The notes: generated by a model from the sequence alone, not told the origin. A DNA stretch of 64,000 nt from Aliivibrio finisterrensis (GCF_008933155.1 NZ_WBVP01000007.1:1-64000), one strand, 5' to 3'; numbered from the stretch's first letter, positions 53,495 through 64,000 are shown. A program made the numbers and translations.

Positions 53495-54726
53495 CAAAAA
53501 ATAATCAACCACAGACTGCAGAAGAAGCAGAACTGGTTTCCTCTTCTCCTGCAATAGAAAAAGAACAGAAGAAAACAGAGCAAACACCACCACAATCAAC
53601 GACAAAAACAGACGCATTTGTTGATAAAAAAAGTCGTCGTCTAGGCACTGTTGCTATCATTATCTCTATTCTGTTGAGTGGCGGAACCTTCCTTACCTCT
53701 CAACAACAAACAACACAACAGCAGATTAAAATCGCTCAGCTTGAACAACAACTCAAGGCTGCTGATAGCTCTTTTGATGCAAAACTGGTCACCGCAGAGC
53801 AGCGTATTACCGATAAAGCAGACGAAATCGTTCGTAAAGCAACGGTATTAATGCAACAGCAAGATAAAAGCATTGCGAGCCTACAACTGGCGATTGCTGA
53901 TGTGAAAGGCCGTCGCCCGAATGACTGGCTACTTGCTGAAGCTGATTACTTGGTAAAAATGGCTGGTCGTAAACTGTGGCTTGAGCATGATGTGGTTAGC
54001 GCTACCCGATTAATGGAAAATGCCGACCAACGAATCTCTGCACTAAATGACCCAAGCTTAACTCCTCTACGTCGCGCAATGGCCAATGACATTGCGACAT
54101 TAAAAGCCATTCCTCTTATTGACCGTGATGGATTAGTTCTTAAACTAAATAGCCTTGAACAACAAATTAATCAATTACCGTTAGCCAGTGCGATTCTTCC
54201 TGAAGCCAATGCGATTGAGACAAAAGAAGTGTCTACTAATATCAATGATTGGCAATCGAACCTAATGCAATCACTGGATGACTTCGCAGGACACTTTATT
54301 ACTTATCGTGTGCGTGAAGGTAATGTCATCCCATTACTAAGTCCTGAGCAACACTTCTACCTAAAAGAAAACATTAAAGGTAAATTACTGCTGGCTTCAA
54401 AAGCATTATATCGTGAACAAAGTGAAGTTTACGCAACCGCTTTAGAAAGTGCGAAATTATGGTCTTCACAATATTTCCAACAAGATGACCCCGCAGTAAA
54501 AAGCTTTATGGCTCAGTTGGATTCCTTAGCTAAACTCAACGTCGATGTTCGTTATCCACAAAAACTTAAAACTCAAGTGCTACTGTCTGATTTCATCTCT
54601 GAGCGCCTACGTCGTAACGTACAATCTATTGGCGAAACGCAAGTAAAAACAGAGCCGGCAAAGAAAGCCCTTGCTCCTGAAAAGAAAGCCAACGTAGAAA
54701 AAATGACTAAAGGAGATGAATCATGA
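53491..54726 (+). CDS. hemX: HemX-family membrane protein
   Basis: A 411-residue protein once annotated as uroporphyrin-III C-methyltransferase, which it does not resemble enzymatically. A charged, proline/threonine-rich N-terminus is followed by one membrane helix (about 52-70, LGTVAIIISILLSGGTFLT), a glutamine-rich coiled coil (TSQQQTTQQQIKIAQLEQQLK, about 70-130) and a helical periplasmic domain. The function is unsettled. Overlaps both neighbours by 4 bases. Confidence 0.93.
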   Translation: MTKNNQPQTAEEAELVSSSPAIEKEQKKTEQTPPQSTTKTDAFVDKKSRRLGTVAIIISILLSGGTFLTSQQQTTQQQIKIAQLEQQLKAADSSFDAKLVTAEQRITDKADEIVRKATVLMQQQDKSIASLQLAIADVKGRRPNDWLLAEADYLVKMAGRKLWLEHDVVSATRLMENADQRISALNDPSLTPLRRAMANDIATLKAIPLIDRDGLVLKLNSLEQQINQLPLASAILPEANAIETKEVSTNINDWQSNLMQSLDDFAGHFITYRVREGNVIPLLSPEQHFYLKENIKGKLLLASKALYREQSEVYATALESAKLWSSQYFQQDDPAVKSFMAQLDSLAKLNVDVRYPQKLKTQVLLSDFISERLRRNVQSIGETQVKTEPAKKALAPEKKANVEKMTKGDES

Positions 54727-55907
54727 TCCGATTACTTCTTCTGGCCATTGTCTTAGTCGGTGGATTAATCGTAGGGACGACATTTGCCGACCAACAAGGT
54801 TATGTGCTTATTTCTGTGGCTGATACAACGATTGAAATGAGTCTAACCACACTGGTTATCTTTATTGCAGCCTTGATCGCAGGGTTATTTTTATTAGAAA
54901 TACTGGTAAAACGCATTCTCTCTGTTGGTAATTTTACTCGTGGTTGGTTCAGCGCTCGTCATTTACGTAAAGCGCGTTATAACACCTTTAAAGGTATGAT
55001 CAAACTGCATGAGGGGGAATGGAAAGAAGCGGAACGCCTGATCACCAAAGGCGGTCGTTATAATGACTTTCCTCTACTTAACTATCTTGCTGCTGCTGAA
55101 GCCGCTCAAGGTCGTCAACAGATAGAACAGCGTGATCGCTACCTACAACTGGCTTCTGAACAGTCAGACAGTACACTCGCGGTAGCGCTAACAAGTGCAA
55201 AATTACAAATGCGTGAAGAAGAGTATGAGCGCGCCCTTGCTACTCTTCAGTCAGTCAAAGTCGATTACCCTCGTAACCCTATTTTACTTGGGTTACTTAA
55301 AGAGTGTTATTTGGCACTTAATGAATGGCAAGCCCTAAAGAACATCATTCATCCTTTAACTAAAGCGAACCTTATTTCAGAGCGGCAAGCGTTAGAACTG
55401 GAAGAGAAAGCGGAATGTGGATTAATGGCCTTTATCGCAACCAATAAAGGCACAGCAGGCTTATTAGAGCATTGGAATACGCTGCCTAAGAAACTAAAAA
55501 AACACGTTCCTGTTTTAATTTGTTTAATCAAACAATTACATGATCGTAAAGCAGACTCTGAAGCTTATATTATCCTGCGTGATAACTTGAAGAAACGTGC
55601 GGATGATCGCTTAGTCGCACTCTTACCTACGTTGAACCTGGCTGATTATCATCCTGCAACCGTATTACTAGAAAACATGGCCAATTACGACGTGCGTAAC
55701 CCTGTTATTCAAAGTACGCTTGGCCAGCTATATATGCGCACAGAAAAATGGCAGCCCGCACGCGACCACTTTGAAGCGGCATTAGAGGTGCGTGAAGATA
55801 TGTCTGATTACGCCTACCTTGCACGAGTACTAGATAAGCAAAACCGTAAGCAAGCAGCAGCGGACTTATCTCGTAAAGCGCTTACCATGGTTGATGATAC
55901 AGAGTAA
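54723..55907 (+). CDS. hemY: HemY-family TPR protein
   Basis: A 394-residue inner-membrane protein. Two N-terminal helices (about 3-22 and 40-60) precede the HemY_N segment (VKRILSVGNFTRGWFSARHLRKARY) and several TPR repeats that run to the C-terminus. It is not the protoporphyrinogen oxidase HemY of Gram-positives. Last gene of the hemCDXY operon, followed by a strong terminator. Confidence 0.95.
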   Translation: MIRLLLLAIVLVGGLIVGTTFADQQGYVLISVADTTIEMSLTTLVIFIAALIAGLFLLEILVKRILSVGNFTRGWFSARHLRKARYNTFKGMIKLHEGEWKEAERLITKGGRYNDFPLLNYLAAAEAAQGRQQIEQRDRYLQLASEQSDSTLAVALTSAKLQMREEEYERALATLQSVKVDYPRNPILLGLLKECYLALNEWQALKNIIHPLTKANLISERQALELEEKAECGLMAFIATNKGTAGLLEHWNTLPKKLKKHVPVLICLIKQLHDRKADSEAYIILRDNLKKRADDRLVALLPTLNLADYHPATVLLENMANYDVRNPVIQSTLGQLYMRTEKWQPARDHFEAALEVREDMSDYAYLARVLDKQNRKQAAADLSRKALTMVDDTE

Positions 55908-55950
55908 TACAAAAGTAATTTAGCACTTAGAATACTCAATTTATACCCAT

Positions 55951-55982
55951 AAAAAATGCCACTATTAACGTGGCATTTTTAT
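55951..55982. terminator. bidirectional terminator, hemY/fre
   Basis: AAAAATGCCAC and GTGGCATTTTT pair around a 7-base loop between convergent hemY and fre. A and T runs on the flanks support termination in both directions. Confidence 0.9.
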
Positions 55983-56004
55983 TTGTATTAACTAAAGCTA
56001 AAAA

Positions 56005-56715
56005 TTAGATAAAGGCAAACGCATCACCAAATAACTGTTCTTTCTTCGCTTGTTTTTCTGTGGTGAATTGCTCACGCGCAGCGCCTGCCATCTCAAAACG
56101 ACCTGCAATGTAGATATCCATTTCAGCTAAAGAGTTAAAATCTTCTTTTACCGCTTCAAGTACATTACCCGTTTTACCCGCCCAGCCTTCCGCTTTCTCT
56201 ACAACAGGTACAAAGGTAATATGCTCATGCGCTGCTGCAATGGCTTCTATCTCTGCTTTTGCATACAGTTGACACTCATCACGGCCACCCCAGTATAGGA
56301 AGATTGGCTTTTGAATTTTTTGACTAATGGCATGATCTAAAATTGAACGTACGTAGCTAAAACCAGTACCACCAGCGATTAACAGCATTGAACGCTCGCT
56401 GTCTTCACGGATCCACGCTTCACCATGAGGGGCATCAATTTGGATATCTCCGCCGTTTTCTAGTGCCGCTTTCATTGACTCCACCACTTCACCGGCATAG
56501 GCATTGTGCTCTGCAGCGCCGATGTGTAGTTCAATTTCGCCTTCATGACGACAAGGGCTGCTAGCGATTGAGAATGGGCGCTTGTCTTTCTCTCCCATCA
56601 CAACCATTAGGTATTGGCCTGCTTTAAATTCTACTGGCTGTTCTGGGTGAAGTAATATTTGAAAAGTATTACAAGCCAATGGCTCGATAGACTTTACTTT
56701 GCAATTGATTGGCAT
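56005..56715 (-). CDS. fre: NAD(P)H-flavin reductase
   Basis: Reduces free flavins with NAD(P)H; in luminous Vibrionaceae it can supply FMNH2 to luciferase. 236 residues. The flavin-binding motif [12 protein letters not shown] and the nucleotide motif [15 protein letters not shown] are as in E. coli Fre (233 residues). It lies near ubiD, as in E. coli, but a ferredoxin gene is inserted between them. It is the general Fre, not the lux-operon LuxG. Confidence 0.94.
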   Translation of the reverse strand: MPINCKVKSIEPLACNTFQILLHPEQPVEFKAGQYLMVVMGEKDKRPFSIASSPCRHEGEIELHIGAAEHNAYAGEVVESMKAALENGGDIQIDAPHGEAWIREDSERSMLLIAGGTGFSYVRSILDHAISQKIQKPIFLYWGGRDECQLYAKAEIEAIAAAHEHITFVPVVEKAEGWAGKTGNVLEAVKEDFNSLAEMDIYIAGRFEMAGAAREQFTTEKQAKKEQLFGDAFAFI

Positions 56716-56812
56716 GACTTTCCTTTTTCAGCTGATACCTATTTAACATGGTATTTATACGCTGTAATTATTATGTGTATTGAGCATTAAGCTCTAATTA
56801 TACGGGGAGGAT

Positions 56813-57076
56813 TTATTCTAACAACAGCACTAAATCACTTTTTGCTGTTGCCTGACACGCAAATACCCACCCTTCTTGTTGTTCTTTGTCGGTTAGAAGT
56901 GGTTCTAAATCGTATTCAATTTCCCCTTCTAACTTTTTACATAAGCACATGGCACATGCACCTACTTGGCATCGATTTGGGTAGTTTATCCCCGCTTCCA
57001 ATGCCGCATCTAAGATGGTTTGTCCTTCTTCGATGCTGAATTCTTTTTGCTGTGGGAGTAAGGTTATTTTTTTCAT
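56813..57076 (-). CDS. plant-type [2Fe-2S] ferredoxin
   Basis: An 87-residue ferredoxin with cluster ligands in CQVGACAMC (C-x4-C-x2-C) and the fourth cysteine in WVFACQA. Start at the ATG, with GAAAGG 4 bases upstream; an adjoining GTG adds one residue. Located between ubiD and fre on the same strand, so it may serve as an electron carrier with a flavoprotein, but no partner is certain. Confidence 0.88.
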   Translation of the reverse strand: MKKITLLPQQKEFSIEEGQTILDAALEAGINYPNRCQVGACAMCLCKKLEGEIEYDLEPLLTDKEQQEGWVFACQATAKSDLVLLLE

Positions 57077-57258
57077 CACACCTTTCTTTATCTTTTTCAG
57101 AGCTTAATGAAATACCTTTTCGTTTACTTTATCCAGTGAAATGAAATGTCTTTCCGCAAAAGCAGAATGGATTTAATTAGTGTTGATAGCTTATCGATAA
57201 CAACAGCTGTTTTGCTACAAGACATTACACTTCACTAAAATATGTAGTAAACCAATAC

Positions 57259-59103
57259 TTATTTGAAAATACCTAATTCATCCCAAATGGCATCGATTTT
57301 AGCAACAACTTCTGGGTCTTTCTTGATTGGTGTTCCCCACTCACGAAGACATTCAGAGCCCAATTTATTGGTCGCATCTAATCCCATTTTTGAGTGTCCG
57401 TCGCCATCTTGCAAAAATAACGTATCTCTTGCAGGGTCCATTCGAGTGGTTACCGCCCAAATAATGTCGTTCCAATCACTCACATCGACATCGTCATCAC
57501 ACACGATAACAAACTTGTTCTCATCAAACTGAGACCAAACCGCCTCCATGATTTTCTTACCATTACCGACCGCTTGCTTATTGATAGAAACGACGACCAT
57601 ACTGGCATTGTTGTTTTGCAAATGAATATCGATAATCTCAGGGCACGCTTTGGTAATTTCCGCCAAACACCCTTCAATCTGCTCACTGTCTGTCAGTGAA
57701 TATTCAACATTAGGTGATAATGCTAATTCGGCGTCCCATTTTTTAGTGATATCTAAGCCCATTTTTGAGCCTAAACCAACGACTGGCGAAGCAAAATCTA
57801 ATGAATCGATTGGTGTATTCTCTATCATCAAACTATCACGAGCTGGATCCATATGCTGAGACATTGCTGCAGTCACTTGTGACCAATCTCGTGCGTTAAC
57901 CTCTTCATCACACACTAATACAAATTTGGTGTACATGAACTGACGCAAGAACGACCACACCCCCATCATCACGCGTTTTGCGTGTCCTGGGTATTGCTTC
58001 TTCATCGTCACTACCGCCATGCGGTACGAACACCCTTCTGGTGGCAAATAGAAATCAATAATTTCAGGAAATTGCTTTTGTAAGATCGGCACAAACACTT
58101 CGTTTAACGCCACACCTAATACCGCGGGTTCATCAGGTGGACGGCCCGTATATGTACTGTGATAGATAGGCTCTTTACGCATGGTAATGTGCGTTACAGT
58201 AAATACGTGATGTTTTTCAACTTCATTATAGTAACCGGTGTGATCGCCATAAGGGCCTTCATCGGCAAACTCAGCAGGATCGATATAGCCTTCAAGTACA
58301 ATTTCAGCATTGGCTGGGACTTCTAAATCGTTACTAATCGACTTAGTAATTTCAGTTCGACTACCACGCAGAAGACCTGCAAATGCGTATTCTGATAAGG
58401 TGTCAGGAACTGGCGTTACAGCACCAAGAATCGTGGCAGGATCGGCACCAAATGCGACAGAAACAGGGAAAGGTTCACCTGGGTTAGTTTCCATCCAGTC
58501 ACGCAAATCAAGCGCACCACCACGGTGAGCAAGCCAACGCATGATGACTTTGTTTTTACTCAGTTTCTGTTGACGATAAATACCCAAATTCTGACGTTTC
58601 TTATTTGGGCCTTTAGTGATGGTTAAACCCCAAGTTAATAGCGGTGCAACATCATCTGCCCAGCAACTCATTACCGGAATTTTATCTAAATCAACCTCAT
58701 CACCTTGCCAAACAATCTGTTGGCAATTTGCCTTGCGAATATTCTTAGTTGGCATATTCAATACTTGCTTGAATACCGGCAATTTATCTAGTGCGTCTTT
58801 AAAACCTTTTGGTGGCTCTGGCTCTTTTAGATACGCTAATAATTTACCCACTTCACGCAGTTCAAGAACCTCTTTACGACCCATACCAATCGCAACACGT
58901 TCAGCAGTACCAAATAAGTTCGTTAATACAGGGATATCGTAACCGATGGGATTTTCAAATAGCAATGCTGGACCACCCGCTCGTAAAGTACGATCGCTGA
59001 TCTCTGTCATTTCATAATGTGGGTCAATGGGGTGTGAAATGCGTGTTAACTGCCCGATCTGTTCCAAGTGATTGAGAAAATCACGTAAATCCTTATATTT
59101 CAT
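57259..59103 (-). CDS. ubiD: 4-hydroxy-3-polyprenylbenzoate decarboxylase UbiD with internal duplication
   Basis: Prenylated-FMN-dependent decarboxylase of ubiquinone synthesis. The N-terminus [23 protein letters not shown] and [13 protein letters not shown] are standard. The protein has 614 residues against 497 in E. coli because a segment is repeated: residues 345-451 ([11 protein letters not shown]...GLGSKMGLD) resemble 487-576 ([11 protein letters not shown]...[10 protein letters not shown]). The true C-terminus ([21 protein letters not shown]) follows the second copy. Catalytic residues of the core look retained. I recall long UbiD in other Vibrio, so it may be lineage-wide. Confidence 0.95.
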   Translation of the reverse strand: MKYKDLRDFLNHLEQIGQLTRISHPIDPHYEMTEISDRTLRAGGPALLFENPIGYDIPVLTNLFGTAERVAIGMGRKEVLELREVGKLLAYLKEPEPPKGFKDALDKLPVFKQVLNMPTKNIRKANCQQIVWQGDEVDLDKIPVMSCWADDVAPLLTWGLTITKGPNKKRQNLGIYRQQKLSKNKVIMRWLAHRGGALDLRDWMETNPGEPFPVSVAFGADPATILGAVTPVPDTLSEYAFAGLLRGSRTEITKSISNDLEVPANAEIVLEGYIDPAEFADEGPYGDHTGYYNEVEKHHVFTVTHITMRKEPIYHSTYTGRPPDEPAVLGVALNEVFVPILQKQFPEIIDFYLPPEGCSYRMAVVTMKKQYPGHAKRVMMGVWSFLRQFMYTKFVLVCDEEVNARDWSQVTAAMSQHMDPARDSLMIENTPIDSLDFASPVVGLGSKMGLDITKKWDAELALSPNVEYSLTDSEQIEGCLAEITKACPEIIDIHLQNNNASMVVVSINKQAVGNGKKIMEAVWSQFDENKFVIVCDDDVDVSDWNDIIWAVTTRMDPARDTLFLQDGDGHSKMGLDATNKLGSECLREWGTPIKKDPEVVAKIDAIWDELGIFK

Positions 59104-59193
59104 CGCTATCTACTGTCGTGAAGTTTGAATAGATTATACCCAACCCAATTCAAACTCACACTCTCTATTTACTTTTGCCAATCAAGCTCGTGA

Positions 59194-60189
59194 TTAGCGT
59201 TGTGATAATGCTAAGCTAACGTGTTGCTTTCGAACTTTATTACGTGTTGTTGGCAGACTTTCTAACCACGATGTATGGCCATAATTAGCAAGATGCATTG
59301 CCACCGCACCACCGTCTTGAATATGGTCAATTTTAGCCAATAAGAACTGTTGAACATCTTGAGGTAGAGGATGCAGCTGAGCTAATGAAGCAAAAGCATT
59401 CTGTTTTAAAGATGGATTATTGGTTGCTGACATTAATTGCTGAGTCGCAAATGGATCGGGAGCGATACGAGATAAACGCTCAAGCTCTGCAATGCTGTGT
59501 TGATCAGTACGCATTTTCCATAAGATTTTATACACATCACTGCTTTGAGATAATTGAGCAAGACGTACCATTACCTCGGTCGTTGGTAACCAAACAGATA
59601 AAGGATCATCGGTAATTTGTGATACAAGATAACCTAGCGCTTCAGGGGTTAAGCTATCCAATTCAGCTAAGACGATCGATTGACGAACACGAACCTCATG
59701 AGGCTCACCCACTAGCCATTCAGATAACACCAAGCGCCTCTCTTCAGTCGCGAGAATAAAATCCAACACCTGTTGGTCTTTTTTCATTTGGTTTAGAACG
59801 CGCGAAGCAATACTAGAATAATCAAAAGCGAGTTTCGTCACCACATACCCATTACCTTGCTCTTTAATAGTATAAGTCGGATGAATAGCCAATTGTTCTT
59901 TCAGCCAAATGGTCCCCTTAGGGCTTAATATCAGTTTTTTTTGTTCTATTTGCTGTACCAACATGAAGCGAACAGCTTCTTGCTGTGGCATAGAGAGACG
60001 ATTAAGAGAAAAGTTGAGCGTGATGATATCGCCATCAATCAAATATTGATGCAGTTCATCGACCTTCTTATTGAGCTGCTGGTCAACCAGCAAGCTATTG
60101 ACGAAGCTTGGTTGAACATCAGATGCAGAAACCTGACTCGTCAGCAAACTTGCAGAGAGGAGGATCGATGCTAACAGTCCTTGTCGCAT
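59194..60189 (-). CDS. exported protein of unknown function
   Basis: A 331-residue protein with a signal peptide (about 1-22, cleaved after VSA). The rest is helical and rich in leucine, with repeated units such as LGYLVSQITDDPLSVWLPTTEVMVRLAQLSQ and QNAFASLAQLHPLPQDV that recall HEAT-like repeats. No enzyme motif is visible. It lies between rho and ubiD on their strand, with its own upstream space. I do not recognise a named family. Confidence 0.7.
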   Translation of the reverse strand: MRQGLLASILLSASLLTSQVSASDVQPSFVNSLLVDQQLNKKVDELHQYLIDGDIITLNFSLNRLSMPQQEAVRFMLVQQIEQKKLILSPKGTIWLKEQLAIHPTYTIKEQGNGYVVTKLAFDYSSIASRVLNQMKKDQQVLDFILATEERRLVLSEWLVGEPHEVRVRQSIVLAELDSLTPEALGYLVSQITDDPLSVWLPTTEVMVRLAQLSQSSDVYKILWKMRTDQHSIAELERLSRIAPDPFATQQLMSATNNPSLKQNAFASLAQLHPLPQDVQQFLLAKIDHIQDGGAVAMHLANYGHTSWLESLPTTRNKVRKQHVSLALSQR

Positions 60190-60275
60190 ATGTTACTCCT
60201 TTAGATAAACTAAGCGGACATTCCTATTCCAAAGCTTAGTACAAATGATGATGCCGTTAAATTAACAAAAACTCA

Positions 60276-60308
60276 ACAAAAAACGCCACCTAAATAGGCA
60301 GCGTTTCA
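60276..60308 (-). terminator. Rho-independent terminator after rho
   Basis: Read leftward, AAACGCTGCC and GGTGGCGTT pair with one mismatch around a 7-base loop, followed by TTTTTT. It starts about 43 bases past the rho stop. Confidence 0.85.
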
Positions 60309-60350
60309 TTATTTATTGACCTTGGTACCAATAATTGAGTTAAGTATCAA

Positions 60351-61610
60351 TTATTGACGACGCATCGCATCAAAGAATTCGTCGTTAGTCTTCGTCATTG
60401 ATAGCTTATCAATTAGGAATTCCATTGCGTCAGTCTCGCCCATTGGGTGAACAATCTTACGCAAGATCCACATTTTCTGTAGCTCATCCGGCTTAGTTAG
60501 CAACTCTTCACGACGAGTACCTGAACGGTTAAAGTCGATAGCTGGGAATACACGTTTTTCCGCAATCTTACGGTTTAGGTGTAATTCCATGTTACCTGTA
60601 CCTTTGAACTCTTCGTAGATAACTTCATCCATTTTAGAGCCAGTATCAACAAGCGCTGTTGCGATGATAGTTAAGCTACCACCTTCTTCAACGTTACGAG
60701 CAGCACCGAAGAAGCGCTTAGGACGGTGAAGTGCGTTTGCATCCACACCACCAGTAAGAACTTTACCAGATGATGGAATTACAGTGTTGTATGCACGAGC
60801 TAGACGAGTGATTGAGTCAAGCAAGATAACTACGTCTTTCTTATGTTCAACAAGACGTTTTGCTTTCTCGATAACCATCTCAGCAACTTGTACGTGACGA
60901 GACGCTGGCTCATCAAACGTAGACGCAACTACTTCACCCTTAACTAGGCGTTGCATCTCTGTTACTTCTTCCGGACGTTCATCGATAAGTAGAACCATCA
61001 ACTCACACTCAGGGTGATTATGCGCAATACTTTGGGCGATGTTTTGAAGCAACATTGTTTTACCCGCTTTTGGCGGAGCAACAATCAGACCACGTTGGCC
61101 ACGGCCAATTGGTGATGCTAAATCAAGAACACGTGCTGTAATGTCTTCTGTTGAACCATTACCACGCTCCATGCGTAAACGATCGTTCGCATGTAAAGGA
61201 GTAAGGTTTTCAAAAAGGATTTTGTTACGAGCATTATCAGGACGATCATGGTTAACTGCGTTTACTTTAAGAAGAGCAAAGTAACGTTCGCCATCTTTCG
61301 GTGGACGAATCTTTCCAGAAATCGTGTCACCAGTACGCAAGTTAAAGCGACGAATTTGGCTTGGAGACACATAAATGTCATCCGGGCCAGCCAAATAAGA
61401 ACAATCTGCAGAACGAAGGAAACCAAAGCCATCTTGAAGAATCTCAAGAACCCCATCTCCAAAGATGTCTTCACCGCTTTTCGCATGTTGCTTAAGGATG
61501 GAGAAGATGATGTCTTGTTTTCTTAGACGCGCTAGGTTTTCTAGGCCTAATGATTCGCCAAGAGCAACAAGATCCGATACAGGTCGGTTTTTAAGTTCAG
61601 TAAGATTCAT
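60351..61610 (-). CDS. rho: transcription termination factor Rho
   Basis: Hexameric RNA helicase that ends transcription. From [15 protein letters not shown] it is 419 residues, identical in length to E. coli Rho. The RNA-binding cold-shock fold (about 50-115, GFGFLRS...[12 protein letters not shown]) precedes the ATPase domain with Walker [13 protein letters not shown], Walker [17 protein letters not shown], and the Q- and R-loop regions. The upstream extension to 61634 has no ribosome support. trxA lies upstream on the same strand. Confidence 0.98.
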   Translation of the reverse strand: MNLTELKNRPVSDLVALGESLGLENLARLRKQDIIFSILKQHAKSGEDIFGDGVLEILQDGFGFLRSADCSYLAGPDDIYVSPSQIRRFNLRTGDTISGKIRPPKDGERYFALLKVNAVNHDRPDNARNKILFENLTPLHANDRLRMERGNGSTEDITARVLDLASPIGRGQRGLIVAPPKAGKTMLLQNIAQSIAHNHPECELMVLLIDERPEEVTEMQRLVKGEVVASTFDEPASRHVQVAEMVIEKAKRLVEHKKDVVILLDSITRLARAYNTVIPSSGKVLTGGVDANALHRPKRFFGAARNVEEGGSLTIIATALVDTGSKMDEVIYEEFKGTGNMELHLNRKIAEKRVFPAIDFNRSGTRREELLTKPDELQKMWILRKIVHPMGETDAMEFLIDKLSMTKTNDEFFDAMRRQ

Positions 61611-61786
61611 AGTGGTAGGTAGTTGTTTAGTCAAAATCAGATTCTATCTTTAGTTGATTTAAGAATGGATGACCTTCGAGCTCGGTCAAGAAATGAAATC
61701 GTATGAATTACGCGCGATAAATTATCACTTATTCGCTTTTTAGTCTAGGGGATTCCCCTTAATTTCTGAGCTTAGCTTAGCTCAGA

Positions 61787-61825
61787 TAAAACAAAACCGC
61801 ACATAATTTCTCATTATATGCGGTT
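61787..61825 (-). terminator. terminator after trxA
   Basis: Read leftward, AACCGCATATAATGA and the imperfect partner TTATGTGCGGTT pair and are followed by TTGTTTT. It lies about 27 bases past the trxA stop and so separates trxA from rho. Confidence 0.8.
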
Positions 61826-61850
61826 CTATCTACTTTAATGCTGTCCTATA

Positions 61851-62177
61851 TTACAGGTTTGCATCAAGAAACTCTTTAAGTTGAGTCTTAGAAAGTGCAC
61901 CCACTTTCGTTGCAGCTACGCCGCCATCTTTGAAAAGAAGCAGTGTTGGAATACCGCGAATACCAAACTTTGGTGGTGTTCCAGCATTCTGATCGATATT
62001 TAATTTACCAATCGTTAATTTGCCTTCGTACTCGTCAGCAATTTCGTCCAAAATAGGAGCGATCATTTTACAAGGACCACACCATTCCGCCCAGAAATCT
62101 ACTAATACTGGGCCTGCAGCATTGATCACACTTTCTTCAAAACCGCCATCTGTAAGCTGCAAAATTTTGTCGCTCAT
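61851..62177 (-). CDS. trxA: thioredoxin 1
   Basis: A 108-residue cytosolic disulfide reductase. Active site WCGPC at residues 32-36, the buried aspartate in VLVDFWAEW, and cis-proline in RGIPTLLLF. The frame runs upstream to 62309, but GGAG 7 bases before the ATG of [12 protein letters not shown] fixes the start. Divergent from rhlB, 112 bp apart, as in E. coli. Confidence 0.98.
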   Translation of the reverse strand: MSDKILQLTDGGFEESVINAAGPVLVDFWAEWCGPCKMIAPILDEIADEYEGKLTIGKLNIDQNAGTPPKFGIRGIPTLLLFKDGGVAATKVGALSKTQLKEFLDANL

Positions 62178-62289
62178 CGTCAACTCCAACGTTAAATTTA
62201 AAGGCTGATTTGATGATAACCAGCAAATTGATTCTCTATTTGAATGGAATACGTTTCGTATTGCAAGCTTTAACTGATATTCTATAGCA

Positions 62290-63594
62290 ATGAAAAAGAC
62301 GCACATCACAGAGCAAAACTTTGCCGACCTAGGTTTACAGCCTCAGGTTATCGACGGTTTGAATGCAAAAGGGTTCATTAAATGTACTCCTATTCAAGCT
62401 AAGGCATTGCCGGTACTGCTCGCCGGCCAAGACATTGCAGGCCAAGCCCAAACGGGTACAGGTAAGACGTTAGCGTTCCTTACTGCTACTTTTAATCACC
62501 TATTAACGACACCGGCACCTGAAGGTCGTAAAATCACGCAACCGCGTGCCATCATCATGGCGCCAACACGTGAACTAGCGATTCAAATCTTCAATGATGC
62601 AGAATCACTGATCGCAAGCACGGGTCTAAAAGCCGCGTTAGCTTACGGTGGCGAACGTTACGAAAAACAACAACAAGTGATTGAGCAAGGCGTTGATATT
62701 TTGATCGGTACTACCGGTCGTATCATCGACTTCTATAAGCAAGGTCACATCGACTTTAAGATGATCCAAGTGGTTGTTCTTGATGAAGCCGATCGCATGT
62801 TCGATCTTGGTTTTATTAAAGATATTCGCTTTATCTTCCGTCGTATGCCTGCGCCAACTGAACGCTTGAACATGTTGTTCTCTGCTACGCTATCTTACCG
62901 TGTACAAGAGCTTGCTTTTGAACACATGCAAGAGCCAGAGCACGTTGTTGTTGAACCAGAACAAAAAACAGGTCATCGCATCAAGGAAGAGCTTTTCTAT
63001 CCTTCAAATGATCACAAAATGGCATTACTTCAAACGCTTATTGAGGAAGAATGGCCAGATCGCGCGATTATCTTTGCAAACACTAAACACAAGTGTGAAT
63101 CAGTTTGGGGTCACCTAGCTGCTGATAAACACCGCGTTGGTCTTCTTACTGGTGACGTTCCACAGAAAAAACGTGAGCGCATTTTAGAAGAGTTTACTAA
63201 AGGTGATGTCGATATCTTAGTGGCTACTGATGTCGCTGCTCGTGGTCTTCACATTCCACAAGTAACGCACGTATTTAACTTTGATTTACCAAACGAAGCA
63301 GAAGATTATGTTCACCGTATTGGCCGTACTGGTCGTGCTGGTGCAAGTGGTAACTCTATTAGCTTCGCATGTGAAGAATACGCAATTAATCTTCCAGCAA
63401 TCGAAGAGTATATTGAGCATTCAATTCCACAATCTGATTACGACGCTTCAGCATTACTTGAAGATTTACCTGCACCACTACGTCTTCAACGTCGTCCGCA
63501 GCAAAATCGTCGTAACGGCAACAACAATGGTCAACGTCAAGGCGGAAATCGTAAATATTCTCGCCCACGTCAACCTCGTAGCCCTCAAGCATAA
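62290..63594 (+). CDS. rhlB: ATP-dependent RNA helicase RhlB
   Basis: DEAD-box helicase of the RNA degradosome. Q motif [19 protein letters not shown], Walker [13 protein letters not shown] in [17 protein letters not shown] in LFSATLS, and [10 protein letters not shown]. 434 residues. The C-terminal tail (from about 400) is basic and rich in asparagine, glutamine and arginine ([19 protein letters not shown]...), likely for RNA binding. Followed by gppA after 33 bases, as in E. coli. Confidence 0.98.
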   Translation: MKKTHITEQNFADLGLQPQVIDGLNAKGFIKCTPIQAKALPVLLAGQDIAGQAQTGTGKTLAFLTATFNHLLTTPAPEGRKITQPRAIIMAPTRELAIQIFNDAESLIASTGLKAALAYGGERYEKQQQVIEQGVDILIGTTGRIIDFYKQGHIDFKMIQVVVLDEADRMFDLGFIKDIRFIFRRMPAPTERLNMLFSATLSYRVQELAFEHMQEPEHVVVEPEQKTGHRIKEELFYPSNDHKMALLQTLIEEEWPDRAIIFANTKHKCESVWGHLAADKHRVGLLTGDVPQKKRERILEEFTKGDVDILVATDVAARGLHIPQVTHVFNFDLPNEAEDYVHRIGRTGRAGASGNSISFACEEYAINLPAIEEYIEHSIPQSDYDASALLEDLPAPLRLQRRPQQNRRNGNNNGQRQGGNRKYSRPRQPRSPQA

Positions 63595-63627
63595 TCTGAG
63601 TTCTACGGAAAAAATTAAAAGGATGTT

Positions 63628-64000
63628 ATGAAAAGTTCAACAATATCACCTATGTATGCCGCCATTGATTTAGGCTCCAATAGCTTCCATATGCTTGTTG
63701 TGCGTCATATAAATGGTAGTGTGCAAACCATGGCCAAAATTAAACGTAAAGTTCGTTTGGCTTCGGGATTAGATGAAAACTACACACTCAGCCATGAAGC
63801 TATGCAGCGTGGGTGGGATTGTTTGAGCTTATTTGCAGAACGCCTGCAAGACATTCCTGTAGAAAACATTCGCATTGTCGGAACCGCAGCATTGCGCGTC
63901 GCGACCAATGTGGATGTCTTCTTAGAAAAAGCCAATCAAATCTTAGGTCATGACATTAATGTGATCGAAGGCGAAGAAGAAGCTCGTATGATTTACCAAG
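63628..64000 (+). CDS. gppA: exopolyphosphatase / pppGpp phosphatase GppA (partial, 5' end)
   Basis: The first 124 codons are visible before the window ends. The translation has the Ppx/GppA signature [18 protein letters not shown] and continues with [11 protein letters not shown] and [15 protein letters not shown]. GppA hydrolyses pppGpp to ppGpp and is an ASKHA-fold phosphatase. AAAAGG lies 5 bases before the ATG. The remainder is outside the window. Downstream of rhlB, the same order as in E. coli. Confidence 0.93.
   Translation, partial: MKSSTISPMYAAIDLGSNSFHMLVVRHINGSVQTMAKIKRKVRLASGLDENYTLSHEAMQRGWDCLSLFAERLQDIPVENIRIVGTAALRVATNVDVFLEKANQILGHDINVIEGEEEARMIYQ

Noticed and set aside
62178-62309. 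44-residue N-terminal extension of thioredoxin
   Set aside because: It overlaps the rhlB start region and the trxA promoter and is absent from thioredoxins; GGAG marks 62177.

Overview
The window is a gene-dense, low-GC stretch of a gammaproteobacterial chromosome, almost certainly Vibrionaceae and most like Aliivibrio (A. fischeri group). The grounds are protein identities (OmpR, SpoT, GlnA, NtrB/NtrC, CyaA, Rho, Kch, Spot 42 and RyhB orthologues), Vibrio-type neighbourhoods (ryhB beside polA; uspB-ftnA-uspA) and Aliivibrio-like intergenic repeats. I see no rRNA, tRNA, CRISPR array, prophage or complete insertion sequence. Nearly all genes are conserved core genes.

Layout. 0-5.8 kb: ompR, an orphan ParA-type ATPase, pyrE, rph, yicC, and a kch-like potassium channel. 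6-12.3 kb: an APC antiporter, psiE, then gmk-rpoZ-spoT-trmH (nucleotide and alarmone metabolism). 12.3-17.5 kb: fabY-like GNAT/thioesterase, dtd, yihY and typA, separated by repeats and a foldback MITE-like element. 17.5-24.7 kb: the nitrogen cluster glnA, a DUF4124 gene, ntrB and ntrC, with sigma-54 and NtrC sites, then add and eda. 24.8-37.4 kb: a lipoprotein, a DTW-domain tRNA enzyme, a FIST-GGDEF-EAL protein, a YhiN-type flavoprotein, uspB, ftnA, uspA, rsmJ, asnC, hemN, a DUF2489 gene, yihI, a methyltransferase and cytochrome c4. 37.6-48.9 kb: engB, the sRNA Spot 42 (spf), polA, the sRNA RyhB, a preQ1-riboswitch-controlled queuosine-precursor transporter (yhhQ), recQ, rarD and uvrD. 49-56 kb: cyaA diverging from hemCDXY with a CRP site between them. 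56-64 kb: fre, a ferredoxin, ubiD, an unknown exported protein, rho, trxA, rhlB and the start of gppA.

The most interesting non-coding content: (1) a modular family of hairpin repeats at seven intergenic places, all in the first 33.4 kb, with conserved arms, a conserved loop and one compensatory arm change; (2) a 162-bp foldback MITE-like element; (3) RyhB with a Fur box over its promoter; (4) a compact preQ1-I-type riboswitch that overlaps the yhhQ ribosome-binding site; (5) a phased GATC cluster with a perfect DnaA box between polA and ryhB; (6) an unassigned small-RNA-like terminator between engB and spf. Coding oddities are an internal translation start for the RCK domain of Kch, a duplicated segment in UbiD, a degenerate GGDEF domain, and UUG starts for spoT and cyaA.
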